Source: Actinoplanes couchii (lineage in GTDB: Bacteria > Actinomycetota > Actinomycetes > Mycobacteriales > Micromonosporaceae). Taken from it: a stretch of DNA of 64,000 nucleotides. How positions within the stretch are numbered: the stretch's first letter is position 1; every line of letters begins with the position of its first letter. Shown piece by piece: positions 23,883 through 32,311 of the stretch. The notes under the pieces were generated by a model that did no database searches, was not told where the DNA came from, and saw only the letters and a list, made by a program, of their open reading frames with translations. The stretch covers positions 1 to 64,000 of the forward strand of contig NZ_BOMG01000057.1 of the NCBI RefSeq assembly GCF_016862075.1. The letters are read 5' to 3'. The translations under genes and the position numbers were made by a program.

Positions 23883-25651
23883 GCCTCCTGGGTGGTCAGG
23901 CTCCAGAGACCCGCGTAACGGCCGCCGACGGCGAGCAGCTCGTCGTGGGTGCCGATCTCGGCGATCCGGCCCGCGTCCAGGACCACGATGCGATCGGCCT
24001 GCCGGATGGTGGACAGGCGGTGCGCGACGACCAGGGTGGTCCGCCCGCGCATCAGCCGGTTCAGCGCCTGCTTCACCCGGCTCTCCGACTCCGGGTCCAG
24101 GGCGCTGGTCGCCTCGTCCAGCAGCAGCACCCGCGGATCCCGGATCAGGGCGCGGGCGATCGCGATCCGCTGACGCTGGCCACCGGACAGCCGGGCGCCA
24201 CGCTCACCGACCACGGTGTCCCAGCCGTCCGGGCGGTCCTGGACGACGTCCAGCGCGTACGCGTCCTCCAGCGCCTGCCGGAGCTGGTCGTCGGTGACAC
24301 CGTCCATCCCGTACGTGACGTTGTCCCGGATGGTGCCTTCGAAGAGCACGGACTCCTGCGGTACGACGGACACGAACCGCCGCGCGGTCCGCAGGTCGAG
24401 GGTCTCCAGGTCGACCCCGTCCAGCAGGATCCGGCCCTCGGTCGGGCGGATGAACCCGAGGACCAGGTTGAGCAGCGTGGACTTGCCGGCGCCCGAGGTG
24501 CCGACGAACGCGACCGTCTCCCCCGGGCGGATGTCCAGGTCGACGGCGTCCAGCGACGGCCGGTCCGAACCGGGGTGCCGGTGGGTGACCGCGTCCAGGG
24601 TGATCCGGCCGGTGACGTCGGTGACCTCGTCCTTGCCCTCGTTGTGTTCCAGGTCGGGCTCCTCGAGGACCTCGGCGATCGACCGCACCGACTCGACACC
24701 CCGGGCGGTCACCGGGATCAGGCCGAGCAGCTGGATCAGCCCCTGGGTGAGCAGCGCGAAGTAGGTGGAGAGCAGCACCACCTCGCCGGGGCCGATCGGC
24801 AGGGCGCCGGTCAGCGCGAAGACCGCCGCCAGCCCCAGACAGGCCACCCCGAGGAACTGCATGCTGACCCAGGACATCGACGCCGCCTGGCCGTTCAGCA
24901 TGTCCAGTCGCAGCGCGGCCTGCCGGACCCCCTCCACCCCGGTCGCCACCCGGGACACCGCGGTCTGCTCCAGGCCGTGCGCGCGGGTCACCGGGATCAG
25001 CGAGGCCATCTCCCCGACCCGGGCGGCGAGTTTCTCGGTCTCCTTGCGGAAACGCTCGTTGCGGGTCCGGGCGCGGCGGGCGACGGCCCACCGCACCCCC
25101 AGGGCCAGCGGCACGGTGAACAGGTAGACCGGCAGGAACTGCGGCACCATGATCGCGGTCATCGTCACGGCACCGGCCAGCACCATGATCGCGGACAGCA
25201 GCGGGTGGGCCACCTGCTGCAGCATCAGCTCGATGTTCTCCACATCTCTGATGACCTTGTTCTGTACGATCGACGAACTCGCCCGGGTGTGGAAGCCGAT
25301 CGACAGGCTCTGCAGCCGTGCCGCGAGCACGTTGCGCAGGCCCGCGCCGGTGTCCCGTACGACGACCATGAAGTTGCGGGTGTAGATCAGATGGTTCGGA
25401 TAGTTCTGGGCCAGCAGGACGGCGGCGACGCCCAGCCAGATCAGAACCCGGTCCACGTCACCGTGCTTCGCGACGGTGTCGATGATCTCGGCGGTGATGA
25501 CGGGCAGCATCCACAGCGGGATCTCCTTCAGCACGAAGGAGCCGATCGCGATGGTGATGCGCCAGGGACGTCGACGGAGCAGGAGCAGCAGCGACCGGAC
25601 CGGATGGTTCCCGTCAACGATCGCGGCGTCGGCTGTGAAACGTTTTAACAC
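23879..25651 (-). CDS. ABC exporter (fused membrane and ATPase domains)
   Basis: 590 aa half-transporter, GTG start. A six-helix membrane domain (about residues 25-310, beginning ITIAIGSFVLKEIPLWMLPV) is joined to an ATPase domain with Walker A GTSGAGKST (about 383), Q-loop VVPQESVLFEGTIRDNVTYG, signature LSGGQRQR (about 487), Walker B VLLLDEATSALD and H-loop VVAHRLSTI. It should act as a homodimer exporting a lipid, drug or peptide. No partner half-transporter is adjacent and the regulator is not obvious. Confidence 0.93.
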   Translation of the reverse strand: MLKRFTADAAIVDGNHPVRSLLLLLRRRPWRITIAIGSFVLKEIPLWMLPVITAEIIDTVAKHGDVDRVLIWLGVAAVLLAQNYPNHLIYTRNFMVVVRDTGAGLRNVLAARLQSLSIGFHTRASSSIVQNKVIRDVENIELMLQQVAHPLLSAIMVLAGAVTMTAIMVPQFLPVYLFTVPLALGVRWAVARRARTRNERFRKETEKLAARVGEMASLIPVTRAHGLEQTAVSRVATGVEGVRQAALRLDMLNGQAASMSWVSMQFLGVACLGLAAVFALTGALPIGPGEVVLLSTYFALLTQGLIQLLGLIPVTARGVESVRSIAEVLEEPDLEHNEGKDEVTDVTGRITLDAVTHRHPGSDRPSLDAVDLDIRPGETVAFVGTSGAGKSTLLNLVLGFIRPTEGRILLDGVDLETLDLRTARRFVSVVPQESVLFEGTIRDNVTYGMDGVTDDQLRQALEDAYALDVVQDRPDGWDTVVGERGARLSGGQRQRIAIARALIRDPRVLLLDEATSALDPESESRVKQALNRLMRGRTTLVVAHRLSTIRQADRIVVLDAGRIAEIGTHDELLAVGGRYAGLWSLTTQEA

Positions 25652-25663
25652 AATAGGGGAACG

Positions 25664-26791
25664 CTAGAGCAGCAGCCCCGGCACGCGCAAGGCGAACCGC
25701 TCCCCGATCAGGCGATGGGTGGCGGCGTCCGGGTGCAGCCGGTCCGGCAGCGGGGCGTCACCCTCGTGGTAGAGGTCCAGGCCGTTCAGGTAGTGGATGT
25801 TCGGGTCGCGCCCGGCGCGCTGGGCGACGATGCGGGACAGCTCCTCCCGGATCACCCGCAGCGTGAGCAGGCCCGGTGCGGGTTCGCCGGTCGCCCGGAA
25901 CATCACCCGGCCCTCGCGCAGCGCGTCCATGTCGAACGCGCCCGGCCCCGGGGTGTCCTCGTGGATCGGGCAGTGGATCGGCGACATCACCAGCAGCGGC
26001 GCGCCCGGATGCCCGTCCCGGATCGTGTCCAGGAACCCGTGCACGGCCGGGCCGAACGCGCGCAGCCGCATCAGGTCGGCGTTCACCAGATTGATGCCGA
26101 TCTTGACGCTGATCACGTCGGCCGGGGTGTCCCGCATGACCCGGGCGGTGAACGGATCCAGCAGCGCACCGCCGCCGAGACCGAGATTGATCAGTTCCAG
26201 GTTCGCCGCGGCGGCCGCGATCGCGGGCCAGGTGGCACTGGGGCTCGCGGCGTCCGACCCGTGACTGATCGAACTGCCGTGATGCAGCCAGACCGGACGG
26301 CCGGCCGGCGGCGCGGGCTCGACCGGCGCGTCCGAACGGAGCGCGACCAGCTCGGTGACCTCGTTGTGCGGCAGCCAGATCTCCACCGTCTTGTCGGCGT
26401 CACCGAGCCCGGCGAACGTGACGGTCCCCGGCACGCCCGGCTCCACCCCGGCGGAGCCGGTGGCCAGGTCGACGGTGATGACGGTGGCGGTGGGTGCGGT
26501 CGCCTGCGCGGTCAGCCGCCCGTCGACGAGCAGGTCGTAGACGCCGTGCGGCCGGTCCGGCAGTCCCGCGTAGGACCGCCGGGTCGGCAGCGTGTCCAGT
26601 TCGACGACCGTCGCCCGGGTGCGCAGCCGCAGCCGGACCCCGGAGGGCTGAGCCTCGACCATGGCCAGCTGCGGGTCGTCGGTGTGGGCCCGCGCCCAGC
26701 CCGGCAGCCGGTGCGGCAGCAGACCGCTCCCGGTGGTCTCCAGCTCGGCGGCACCGAACAGCAGCGCCTCGGTGATCGGGGTGGTGATCAT
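25664..26791 (-). CDS. SGNH/GDSL-type hydrolase with N-terminal beta domain
   Basis: 375 aa; ATG at 26791 with GAGG 7 nt upstream. The N-terminal 170 residues look like a beta-sandwich (VRLRLRTRATVVELDTLPTR, VTFAGLGDADKTVEIWLPHN). The SGNH domain begins with HHGSSISHGSD as block I with the nucleophile Ser, then LINLGLGGGALLDPF (block II), a KIGINLVN segment in place of canonical GxND, and DRLHPDAATH (block V, Asp and His). It is an esterase or lipase of the actinobacterial group that carries HGSS/S rather than GDS. No signal peptide is seen. A TetR gene lies upstream. Confidence 0.85.
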   Translation of the reverse strand: MITTPITEALLFGAAELETTGSGLLPHRLPGWARAHTDDPQLAMVEAQPSGVRLRLRTRATVVELDTLPTRRSYAGLPDRPHGVYDLLVDGRLTAQATAPTATVITVDLATGSAGVEPGVPGTVTFAGLGDADKTVEIWLPHNEVTELVALRSDAPVEPAPPAGRPVWLHHGSSISHGSDAASPSATWPAIAAAAANLELINLGLGGGALLDPFTARVMRDTPADVISVKIGINLVNADLMRLRAFGPAVHGFLDTIRDGHPGAPLLVMSPIHCPIHEDTPGPGAFDMDALREGRVMFRATGEPAPGLLTLRVIREELSRIVAQRAGRDPNIHYLNGLDLYHEGDAPLPDRLHPDAATHRLIGERFALRVPGLLL

Positions 26792-26847
26792 TCGTAGACC
26801 TCGTCCATCAGGCCGGCGGCACATGCCGCCGGCGGATTCTCGCCAGT

Positions 26848-27411
26848 TCAGGGCCAGTTGCGGAGCGCGATGTCCACGACGTCCAGGGCCCGGTTCCACG
26901 ACTCGGTGGCGTCCGGGAGGCTGTGGTCGAAGCCGCCGGCCGACTCCAGCTCGATGTATCCGTGGATCACGCTGCCGATCAACCGGACCGCATGGTTCTG
27001 CTCCGCCTCGGCCAGGTGGTAGCCGCGCAGAATGGCCCGGGTCAGCTGGGAGTGCCGGGGCCCGGCGCTGGCCATCGCGGTAGCTGTGTCCAGGCGCATC
27101 CTGGTGGCGGCGTATCGCCCGGGGTGCTCGCGGGCATAACCCCGGTAGGACTCGGCCAGCGCCACCAGAGCTTCCTTACCCGACCGGCCGGCCACGGCGA
27201 GTGCCGCCCGGTCAGCGAGCTCGGCCAGCGCCAGCAGGGCGACCCGGGTCCTGAGGTCCTGGGTGCCCCCGACATGCGAGTAGAGACTGGGCACCTTCAC
27301 CCCCAACCGCCGGGCCAGAGTGGACGCGGTCAGCTCGGCGAACCCGAGGTCGTCGGCCAGCTCCGCCCCCGCCTGCACCACCCGCTCGGTCGTCAGTCCC
27401 GCGCGCACCAT
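26848..27411 (-). CDS. TetR-family regulator with WHG-type C-terminal domain
   Basis: 187 aa from ATG at 27411, with an A/G-rich AGGGAAGGGGG ahead of it (an ATG nine codons upstream is possible). The HTH reads ELTASTLARRLGVKVPSLYSHVGGTQDLRTRV, typical of the TetR group with the C-terminal WHG domain; the ligand domain contains YAREHPGRYAATRM and GYIELESAGGFD. It probably regulates the SGNH hydrolase 57 bp downstream and itself through the dyad at 27445-27459. Confidence 0.88.
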   Translation of the reverse strand: MVRAGLTTERVVQAGAELADDLGFAELTASTLARRLGVKVPSLYSHVGGTQDLRTRVALLALAELADRAALAVAGRSGKEALVALAESYRGYAREHPGRYAATRMRLDTATAMASAGPRHSQLTRAILRGYHLAEAEQNHAVRLIGSVIHGYIELESAGGFDHSLPDATESWNRALDVVDIALRNWP

Positions 27412-27444
27412 CACGCCCCCTTCCCTTAAACCCATCATGAATTA

Positions 27445-27459
27445 CCTAAGCCAATTAGG
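27445..27459. promoter_or_regulatory. Inverted repeat upstream of the TetR gene
   Basis: CCTAA-gccaa-TTAGG lies 34 bp upstream of the TetR start in an A/T-richer patch, where a promoter and autoregulatory operator would be expected. Confidence 0.5.
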
Positions 27460-27514
27460 CAACCCGGTTGGGTCAGGAGGGAGGCTGCGGGCAAGCAGGC
27501 TCCGAAGGGGGACC

Positions 27515-27579
27515 GTGGCGCGAGGAGGTGGCGCGAGGAGGTGGCGCGAGGAGGTGGCGCGAGGAGGTGGCGCGAGGAG
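27515..27579. repeat. Five perfect tandem copies of a 13-bp unit
   Basis: GTGGCGCGAGGAG is repeated five times without error, then breaks into GTGGGGG. It lies in the gap between the TetR promoter and the 3' end of the topoisomerase IB gene. Perfect copies suggest recent slippage, so copy number may vary between strains. On the + strand each unit contains GAGGAGG-like ribosome-site sequence, which is probably coincidental. Confidence 0.95.
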
Positions 27580-27629
27580 GTGGGGGAAGAAGTGGAAGGA
27601 AGAGGTAGGCGGAAGTGCAGTGGGCGGGG

Positions 27630-28589
27630 TCAGGTGGGGCCGTCGTTCAGCAGGGCCCTCACCTCGGCCTCGTGGGTGGCCACGTCGCCCTGCTCGTAGG
27701 CCTCGACCACCCGCGGGTCGACGTAGGAGCCCCGGGCCACCGCCGGCGTGTTGCCCAGCAAGGTCGCCGCCTCCCGCATCGCCTCGGCCACCGCCTTCCG
27801 GCGCTTCGCGGGTGTCGGCTGCGGGCCCGCGTCGGCCAGGGCGACGGCGGCCCGGACCGTGCCGTGCCAGGTGCGGAAGTCCTTGGCGGTCATGTCCTCG
27901 CCGCTGATCTCGCGCAGGTATTCGTTGATCGTCCCGGCGTGCACCGGCTGCCAGCGGCGTGCCGACGGATCCCAGTGGGCGAAGAGCCGGTCGGCACCCC
28001 GGCGGCGGCGTTTCAAGCCGCGCAGAACGGCGCAGATCTCCAGGTGGACCACGTCCACCTCGTGTTCGACGCCGGATTTGCCGACGAACTCCAGGACGGC
28101 CACCGCGCCGCGGATCCGGACGTGTTCGGGACGCAGCGTGGACAGGCCGTACGACGGGTCCTCGTCCCGGGCGGCTGATTCGGCGCCGCCCATCCGGAAC
28201 ATGCCCATGTCCAGGAGCCCTACGACCGCGGCCAGGACCCGCGACCGGGTGAGGCCGCGGCCGGTCAGGTCGGTGTCCAGGCGGTCCCGGACCTCGGGCA
28301 GGCGTTCGGCCAGTTCGAGGACCCGGTCGAACTTGGCCCGGTCCTGCTGTTCGCGCCACACCGGGTGGTACAGGTACTGCTTGCGCCCGGCGGCGTCGAC
28401 CCCGACCGCCTGGATGTGGCCGCGCGGGTCGGGGGCGATCCACACCTGCCGCCAGGCGGGCGGGATGACCAGGGCGGCGATCCGGTCGAGGGTCTCCCGG
28501 TCCCGGACCGGTTCACCGGCGGCATCGACGACACGCCGTCCGTTTCTGGTCAGTCCGGGCTTGGCCGGGTCACTACGCCGCAGCCGCAT
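27630..28589 (-). CDS. DNA topoisomerase IB
   Basis: 319 aa, the usual size for bacterial/poxvirus-like type IB enzymes. The N-terminal domain has IPPAWRQVWIAPDPRGHIQAVGVDAAGRKQYLYHP (seen in pieces); the catalytic domain supplies the Arg near RSRVLAAVVGLLD, the Lys/Arg region around GADRLFAHWD, FRTWHGTVRAA and the active-site Tyr (about 287) in ARGSYVDPRVVEAY. It relaxes supercoils by a 3'-phosphotyrosyl intermediate. It points the same way as the heptose operon and starts 71 bp after it, so read-through is possible but a functional link is unlikely. Confidence 0.95.
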   Translation of the reverse strand: MRLRRSDPAKPGLTRNGRRVVDAAGEPVRDRETLDRIAALVIPPAWRQVWIAPDPRGHIQAVGVDAAGRKQYLYHPVWREQQDRAKFDRVLELAERLPEVRDRLDTDLTGRGLTRSRVLAAVVGLLDMGMFRMGGAESAARDEDPSYGLSTLRPEHVRIRGAVAVLEFVGKSGVEHEVDVVHLEICAVLRGLKRRRRGADRLFAHWDPSARRWQPVHAGTINEYLREISGEDMTAKDFRTWHGTVRAAVALADAGPQPTPAKRRKAVAEAMREAATLLGNTPAVARGSYVDPRVVEAYEQGDVATHEAEVRALLNDGPT

Positions 28590-28660
28590 CCTGATCCTCC
28601 CCCAGCCACATCCCGAACCGTTCCCGCAGCCGCGTCCCGAGCGTTGCCCGCGGCTGCGCC

Positions 28661-29635
28661 CTATGCCTTCCCCGCAGCGGCGTCCCGAACCTTCTCCACC
28701 GCCGCGGCCCGGGCCTTCTCCGCGGCGGCGAGGACGTCGTCCTCGGTGACGGCGAGCAGGGCGGGGTGGACCGGGCCGGGCAGGTCGCCGCGGCCGCTGT
28801 GCGTGCCGTGCCAGATCACCTGGTGGTAGGCGCGGTCGGCGGGCGGCCCCCAGTGCTCCGGGGACACCGGGCCGAACAGCACCACCGACGGGGTGCGGTA
28901 CCCGGTGGCCAGATGCGCGATGCCGGTGTCGCCACAGATCACCAGCCGGGCCGCGGCCACCAGGGCGGCCAGTTCGCCGAGTCCGGTTCGGATCACCGCG
29001 CCGGGTAGGCCAGCGAGTTCGCTCACCCGTACACACAGATCGTGCTCGGCGGGGGAACCGGTGACCCGGACGTGATGGCCCGCATCGGCCAGACGCCGTG
29101 CGACGGACGCGAAGCGTTCCGGAGGCCAGCGCCGCGCCGGCGACGCGGCACCCGGGTGCACGATCGTGACACCGGCGGGCATGTCCACGTCCGGCACTTC
29201 CAGATCAAGGTCCGATTCTTTCGCCGGTACGCCATACCAGCGCATCAGCCGGCACCAGCGAGTCACCTCGTGCTCGTCGGCAACCCAAGCCGGCCCGTCG
29301 AAAAAAGGTCCGTCGCAAGAAGGCCCGTCCGGAGATCCCGTGGCGAACGCCCACAACTCCGCCGGCCGCAGCGCCGTCAACAGCCGGTGCGACTGCGGCC
29401 CCCGGCCGTGCAGGTTCACCGCCAGCCGGGGCCGGTCCGGCGCCCCGGCCAGGGGTTCCAGCCCGGCAGCCGGGACGATCCGGTCGATGCCCCCGATCGT
29501 GGCGATCAACGGGCCGAGCCAGGTGGGGGCGGCCAGACTCAGCGTCTCGGCGGGGAAGGCGGCCCGGAGCCCGCGCAGGGCGGGCACCGCCGTCGCCAGA
29601 TCGCCCACGCCGAGCGCGCGCAGGGCGAGGATCAC
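28661..29635 (-). CDS. Glycosyltransferase family 9 (heptosyltransferase-like)
   Basis: 324 aa; GTG at 29635 overlaps the SDR stop (GTGA). The N-terminal Rossmann domain has ALRALGVGDLATAVPALRGLRAAFP, the hallmark of ADP-heptose:LPS heptosyltransferases; the C-terminal nucleotide-sugar domain has VIVHPGAA-like IVHPGAASPARRWPPERFA and VICGDTGIAHLATGYRTPSVVLFGP. GT9 enzymes use ADP-heptose, which fits the HldE/GmhA/GmhB genes upstream. It is the last gene of the cluster and ends with an Ala/Lys/Glu-rich tail. Confidence 0.9.
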   Translation of the reverse strand: MILALRALGVGDLATAVPALRGLRAAFPAETLSLAAPTWLGPLIATIGGIDRIVPAAGLEPLAGAPDRPRLAVNLHGRGPQSHRLLTALRPAELWAFATGSPDGPSCDGPFFDGPAWVADEHEVTRWCRLMRWYGVPAKESDLDLEVPDVDMPAGVTIVHPGAASPARRWPPERFASVARRLADAGHHVRVTGSPAEHDLCVRVSELAGLPGAVIRTGLGELAALVAAARLVICGDTGIAHLATGYRTPSVVLFGPVSPEHWGPPADRAYHQVIWHGTHSGRGDLPGPVHPALLAVTEDDVLAAAEKARAAAVEKVRDAAAGKA

Positions 29636-30312
29636 GGGTACGAGCTCTCCGTCTCCGCCGCGACCACCATCTCCCGGACGGCGCACCCGGGCGGTTGCCG
29701 CAGCGCGAACACGATGGTGGCGGCCACGTGTGCCGGGTCGTTGAGCACCGCGTCCGGCCCGGGCTTGTAGCGGTCCTCGCGCTCGTCGAAGAACCGGGTC
29801 CGCATCCCGCCGGGGATCAGCAGGGTGACGCCGACCTGCCCGGCCAGTTCCGCCGCGAGCGCCCGGGTGAACCCGACCACCCCGAACTTGGCGGCGCAGT
29901 AGGCGGTCGCGTCGGACACCGCCTTGATCCCCAGCGTCGACGACACGGTCACGATCCCGCCGCGGGACCGTTTCAGTGCGGGCAGCGCGGCCCGGATCAC
30001 CGCGGCCGTGGCCAGCAGGTCCACTGCCACGATCCGGTCCCAGACCAGGCCGGGAACGTCCGCGAGGGTGCCGGGCACGTCCATGCCGGCCGCGGTCACC
30101 ACCCCGTCCACACCGCCGCCGGCCCGCGCGATCAGCTCCTGGGTGGCGGCCTCCGCGGCCCGGGTGTCGGCCAGGTCGCACTCGGCCCACTCCACCCCGT
30201 CCCGCGGGGGCTGCCGGTCGATGACGTACGGCCGGCCTCCGGCTTCGGCGACCGCGTCGACGACCGCCGCTCCCAGTCCGCTGGACCCTCCACTGACGAT
30301 GACCGCATCCAT
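29632..30312 (-). CDS. Classical short-chain dehydrogenase/reductase
   Basis: 226 aa. Cofactor motif SGGSSGLG (TGxxxGxG variant), NAG-equivalent TAAGMD, catalytic Ser in TVSSTLGI and YxxxK in AYCAAKFGVVG. It is a short classical SDR, not the longer extended SDR of the HldD ADP-heptose 6-epimerase family. In this operon it may oxidise or reduce a position on the nucleotide-heptose or the finished glycan; this is inference. It sits 2 bp after hldE and overlaps the GT9 start. Confidence 0.9.
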   Translation of the reverse strand: MDAVIVSGGSSGLGAAVVDAVAEAGGRPYVIDRQPPRDGVEWAECDLADTRAAEAATQELIARAGGGVDGVVTAAGMDVPGTLADVPGLVWDRIVAVDLLATAAVIRAALPALKRSRGGIVTVSSTLGIKAVSDATAYCAAKFGVVGFTRALAAELAGQVGVTLLIPGGMRTRFFDEREDRYKPGPDAVLNDPAHVAATIVFALRQPPGCAVREMVVAAETESSYP

Positions 30313-30314
30313 GG

Positions 30315-31685
30315 TTACCTCCCGCGTGCTTCGGCGATGGTCCTGGTGGTGGAGCGGCCGTCCAGGTACGGCACGATCACGGTCTGCCCGCCCCAGCGCC
30401 CGACGACCTCCGCCTCGGGCAGTGCCGGGCCGCCGTCGGCGTAGTCGCCGCCCTTGACCCAGACGTCCGGGCGCAGCCAGGCCAGCACCGGTTCGGGTGT
30501 CGGCTCGTCGAAGGTGACCACGGCGTCGACGCAGTCCAGGGCGGCCAGCAGCCGGGCCCGGTCGTCCTGTCCGGTCAGCGGGCGGCCGTCGCCTTTGAGG
30601 CGGCGTACCGAGTCGTCGCTGTTCAGGCAGACGACCAGGCAGTCGCCGAGGGACCGGGCGGCCCGCAGGGTGGCCAGGTGCCCGGTGTGCAGCAGGTCGA
30701 AGCAGCCGCCGGTGGCGACGACGGTGCCACCGCGGGCGCGCACGGCCGCGGCGAGCGCACCGGCGGCATCAGCCCCGAGCTGTCCGGTCCCAGGCCCGTC
30801 CTGGGACCGGGTAGCGGTATCAGGCGCGCCCGCCACGTAGGCGCTCGCCGCGGCGACCGCCGTCTGGACCGCCTCGGACACCAGCGCTCCCCCGGCCAGG
30901 GCGACGGCGGCCGCGACCGCGAACGCGTCCCCCGCACCGCAGGTGTCACCTCCGGACGCGGCCGGGACCGGCACCACCATCGGCGTCGGATTCCCCTGGC
31001 AGAGCACCGCGCCCCCGGCGCCCCGGGTGACCACCACCGCACCTGCCTGCCAGCGCTGCCGCAGCAGGTGACCGGCCCGCCGGGCGGTGGACAGTCCGGA
31101 GCCCCGGCCCGCGTCGCCGGCGAGCCGCCGGGCCTCGGATTCGTTCGGGGTGACCAGCCGGACGTTCGGAACCGGCGGCGGCCCGTGGGGATGCGGATCC
31201 CAGACCACCGGGGCTCCGGCCTCCTCGATCGCCGCGCGCAGCTCCGGATGCCGGGCGATGCCCCGGCCGTAGTCGCTGACCAGGATCGCGGTGGCGTCCC
31301 GCAGCACGTCCAGGACCGCGATCGGGGCGTCGCCGGGCGGTTGCGGCGGCCCGCCCCGGTCCAGCCGGAGCAGGACCTGCCCGGCGGCCCGCATCCGGAT
31401 CTTCTCCGGGGTGATGCCGGGCAGTGGCAGCGCGTGGACGGTCACGCCCGCCGCGGTCAGCGCCTCGCTCAGCCAGGCCCCGGCGGCGTCCCCGGCCAGC
31501 GCGGTGATCAGCGCGACGTGGTGGCCCTGACCGGCGGCGAGCAGGGCCGCGAGCCCCGCCCCGCCGGGCCGTTCCCGCGTGGTCTCCTCGTCGAGGACCG
31601 GGGCCGGGGCGTCCGGGGCGATCCGGGTGACGCTGCCCTCGACGTCCCGGTCGAGCAGGGTGTCGCCGACGATCACGAGCCTCAT
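30315..31685 (-). CDS. hldE: Bifunctional heptose-7-phosphate kinase / heptose-1-phosphate adenylyltransferase
   Basis: 456 aa, the two-domain HldE/RfaE architecture. Residues 1-300 are a PfkB/ribokinase domain (GDTLLDRDVEG, PGGAGLAALLAA, GGDTCGAGDAF with the catalytic Asp); residues 320-456 are a cytidylyltransferase-like domain with FDLLHTGHLATL (HxGH) and KGDGRPLTGQDDRARLLAAL. It phosphorylates D-glycero-D-manno-heptose-7-phosphate at C1 and, after GmhB removes the 7-phosphate, adenylates to ADP-heptose. The ATG overlaps the gmhA stop. The linker between domains (about 300-318) is longer and more Gly/Asp-rich than usual. Confidence 0.92.
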   Translation of the reverse strand: MRLVIVGDTLLDRDVEGSVTRIAPDAPAPVLDEETTRERPGGAGLAALLAAGQGHHVALITALAGDAAGAWLSEALTAAGVTVHALPLPGITPEKIRMRAAGQVLLRLDRGGPPQPPGDAPIAVLDVLRDATAILVSDYGRGIARHPELRAAIEEAGAPVVWDPHPHGPPPVPNVRLVTPNESEARRLAGDAGRGSGLSTARRAGHLLRQRWQAGAVVVTRGAGGAVLCQGNPTPMVVPVPAASGGDTCGAGDAFAVAAAVALAGGALVSEAVQTAVAAASAYVAGAPDTATRSQDGPGTGQLGADAAGALAAAVRARGGTVVATGGCFDLLHTGHLATLRAARSLGDCLVVCLNSDDSVRRLKGDGRPLTGQDDRARLLAALDCVDAVVTFDEPTPEPVLAWLRPDVWVKGGDYADGGPALPEAEVVGRWGGQTVIVPYLDGRSTTRTIAEARGR

Positions 31686-32311
31686 AGCCGCACCATCTCC
31701 CCCAGGTCGTCGCGGTCCGCGCCGAAAGGGAGGCGGCGCTCGCCGGGCAGGTGCCGGTCGACGTACTCGCACATCAGGTGCACCGAGACCAGGTGCAGTT
31801 CCTGGACCACCTGGCTGTCGCCGGACGGGCAGCGCAGCGCCTCGTCGCAGACGTCGGCGAGCGGGTTGGGGTGCTCGCCGACCATCGCCCAGGTGTGCAT
31901 GCCCGCCGACCGGGCGGCGTGCGCGGCGGCGATCAGGTTCCGGCTGCGCCCGCTGGTGGACAACACGATCAGGACGTCACCGGGCCGGCCGTGCGCACGG
32001 ACCTGCCGGGCGAACACCTCGTCGAACCCGTAGTCGTTGGCGATCGCGGTGACCGCCGACGAGTCCGCGGTGAGGGCGATCGCGGACAGCGGCATCCGGT
32101 CCTCGCGGAGTTTGCCGACCAGTTCGGCGGCCAGGTGCTGGGCCTCGGCCGCGCTGCCGCCGTTGCCGGCCACCAGCAGCCGCCCGCCGCCGGACAGGTG
32201 CCGGGCCAGGTACGCGCCCCAGCGGGCGAGCAGCACCGCTTCGGCCCGGTACGGCAGCAGCGCCCGGATCAGGCCGCCGAGGTGATGCTCGACGGGATCG
32301 TTCGCGGTCAT
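31682..32311 (-). CDS. gmhA: D-sedoheptulose-7-phosphate isomerase
   Basis: 209 aa SIS-domain protein. GNGGSAAEAQHLAAELVGK (Ser53, metal-ligand candidates His59 and Glu63), the STSGRSRNL phosphate loop and QELHLVSVHLM near the end match GmhA. It converts sedoheptulose-7-phosphate into D-glycero-D-manno-heptose-7-phosphate, the first step of the ADP-heptose route. It overlaps hldE by 4 nt and starts within 4 nt of the GT4 stop, in the middle of the operon. Confidence 0.92.
   Translation of the reverse strand: MTANDPVEHHLGGLIRALLPYRAEAVLLARWGAYLARHLSGGGRLLVAGNGGSAAEAQHLAAELVGKLREDRMPLSAIALTADSSAVTAIANDYGFDEVFARQVRAHGRPGDVLIVLSTSGRSRNLIAAAHAARSAGMHTWAMVGEHPNPLADVCDEALRCPSGDSQVVQELHLVSVHLMCEYVDRHLPGERRLPFGADRDDLGEMVRL

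Noticed and set aside
27515..27579. A CRISPR array
   Set aside because: The five 13-bp units are contiguous with no spacers, so this is a simple tandem repeat.
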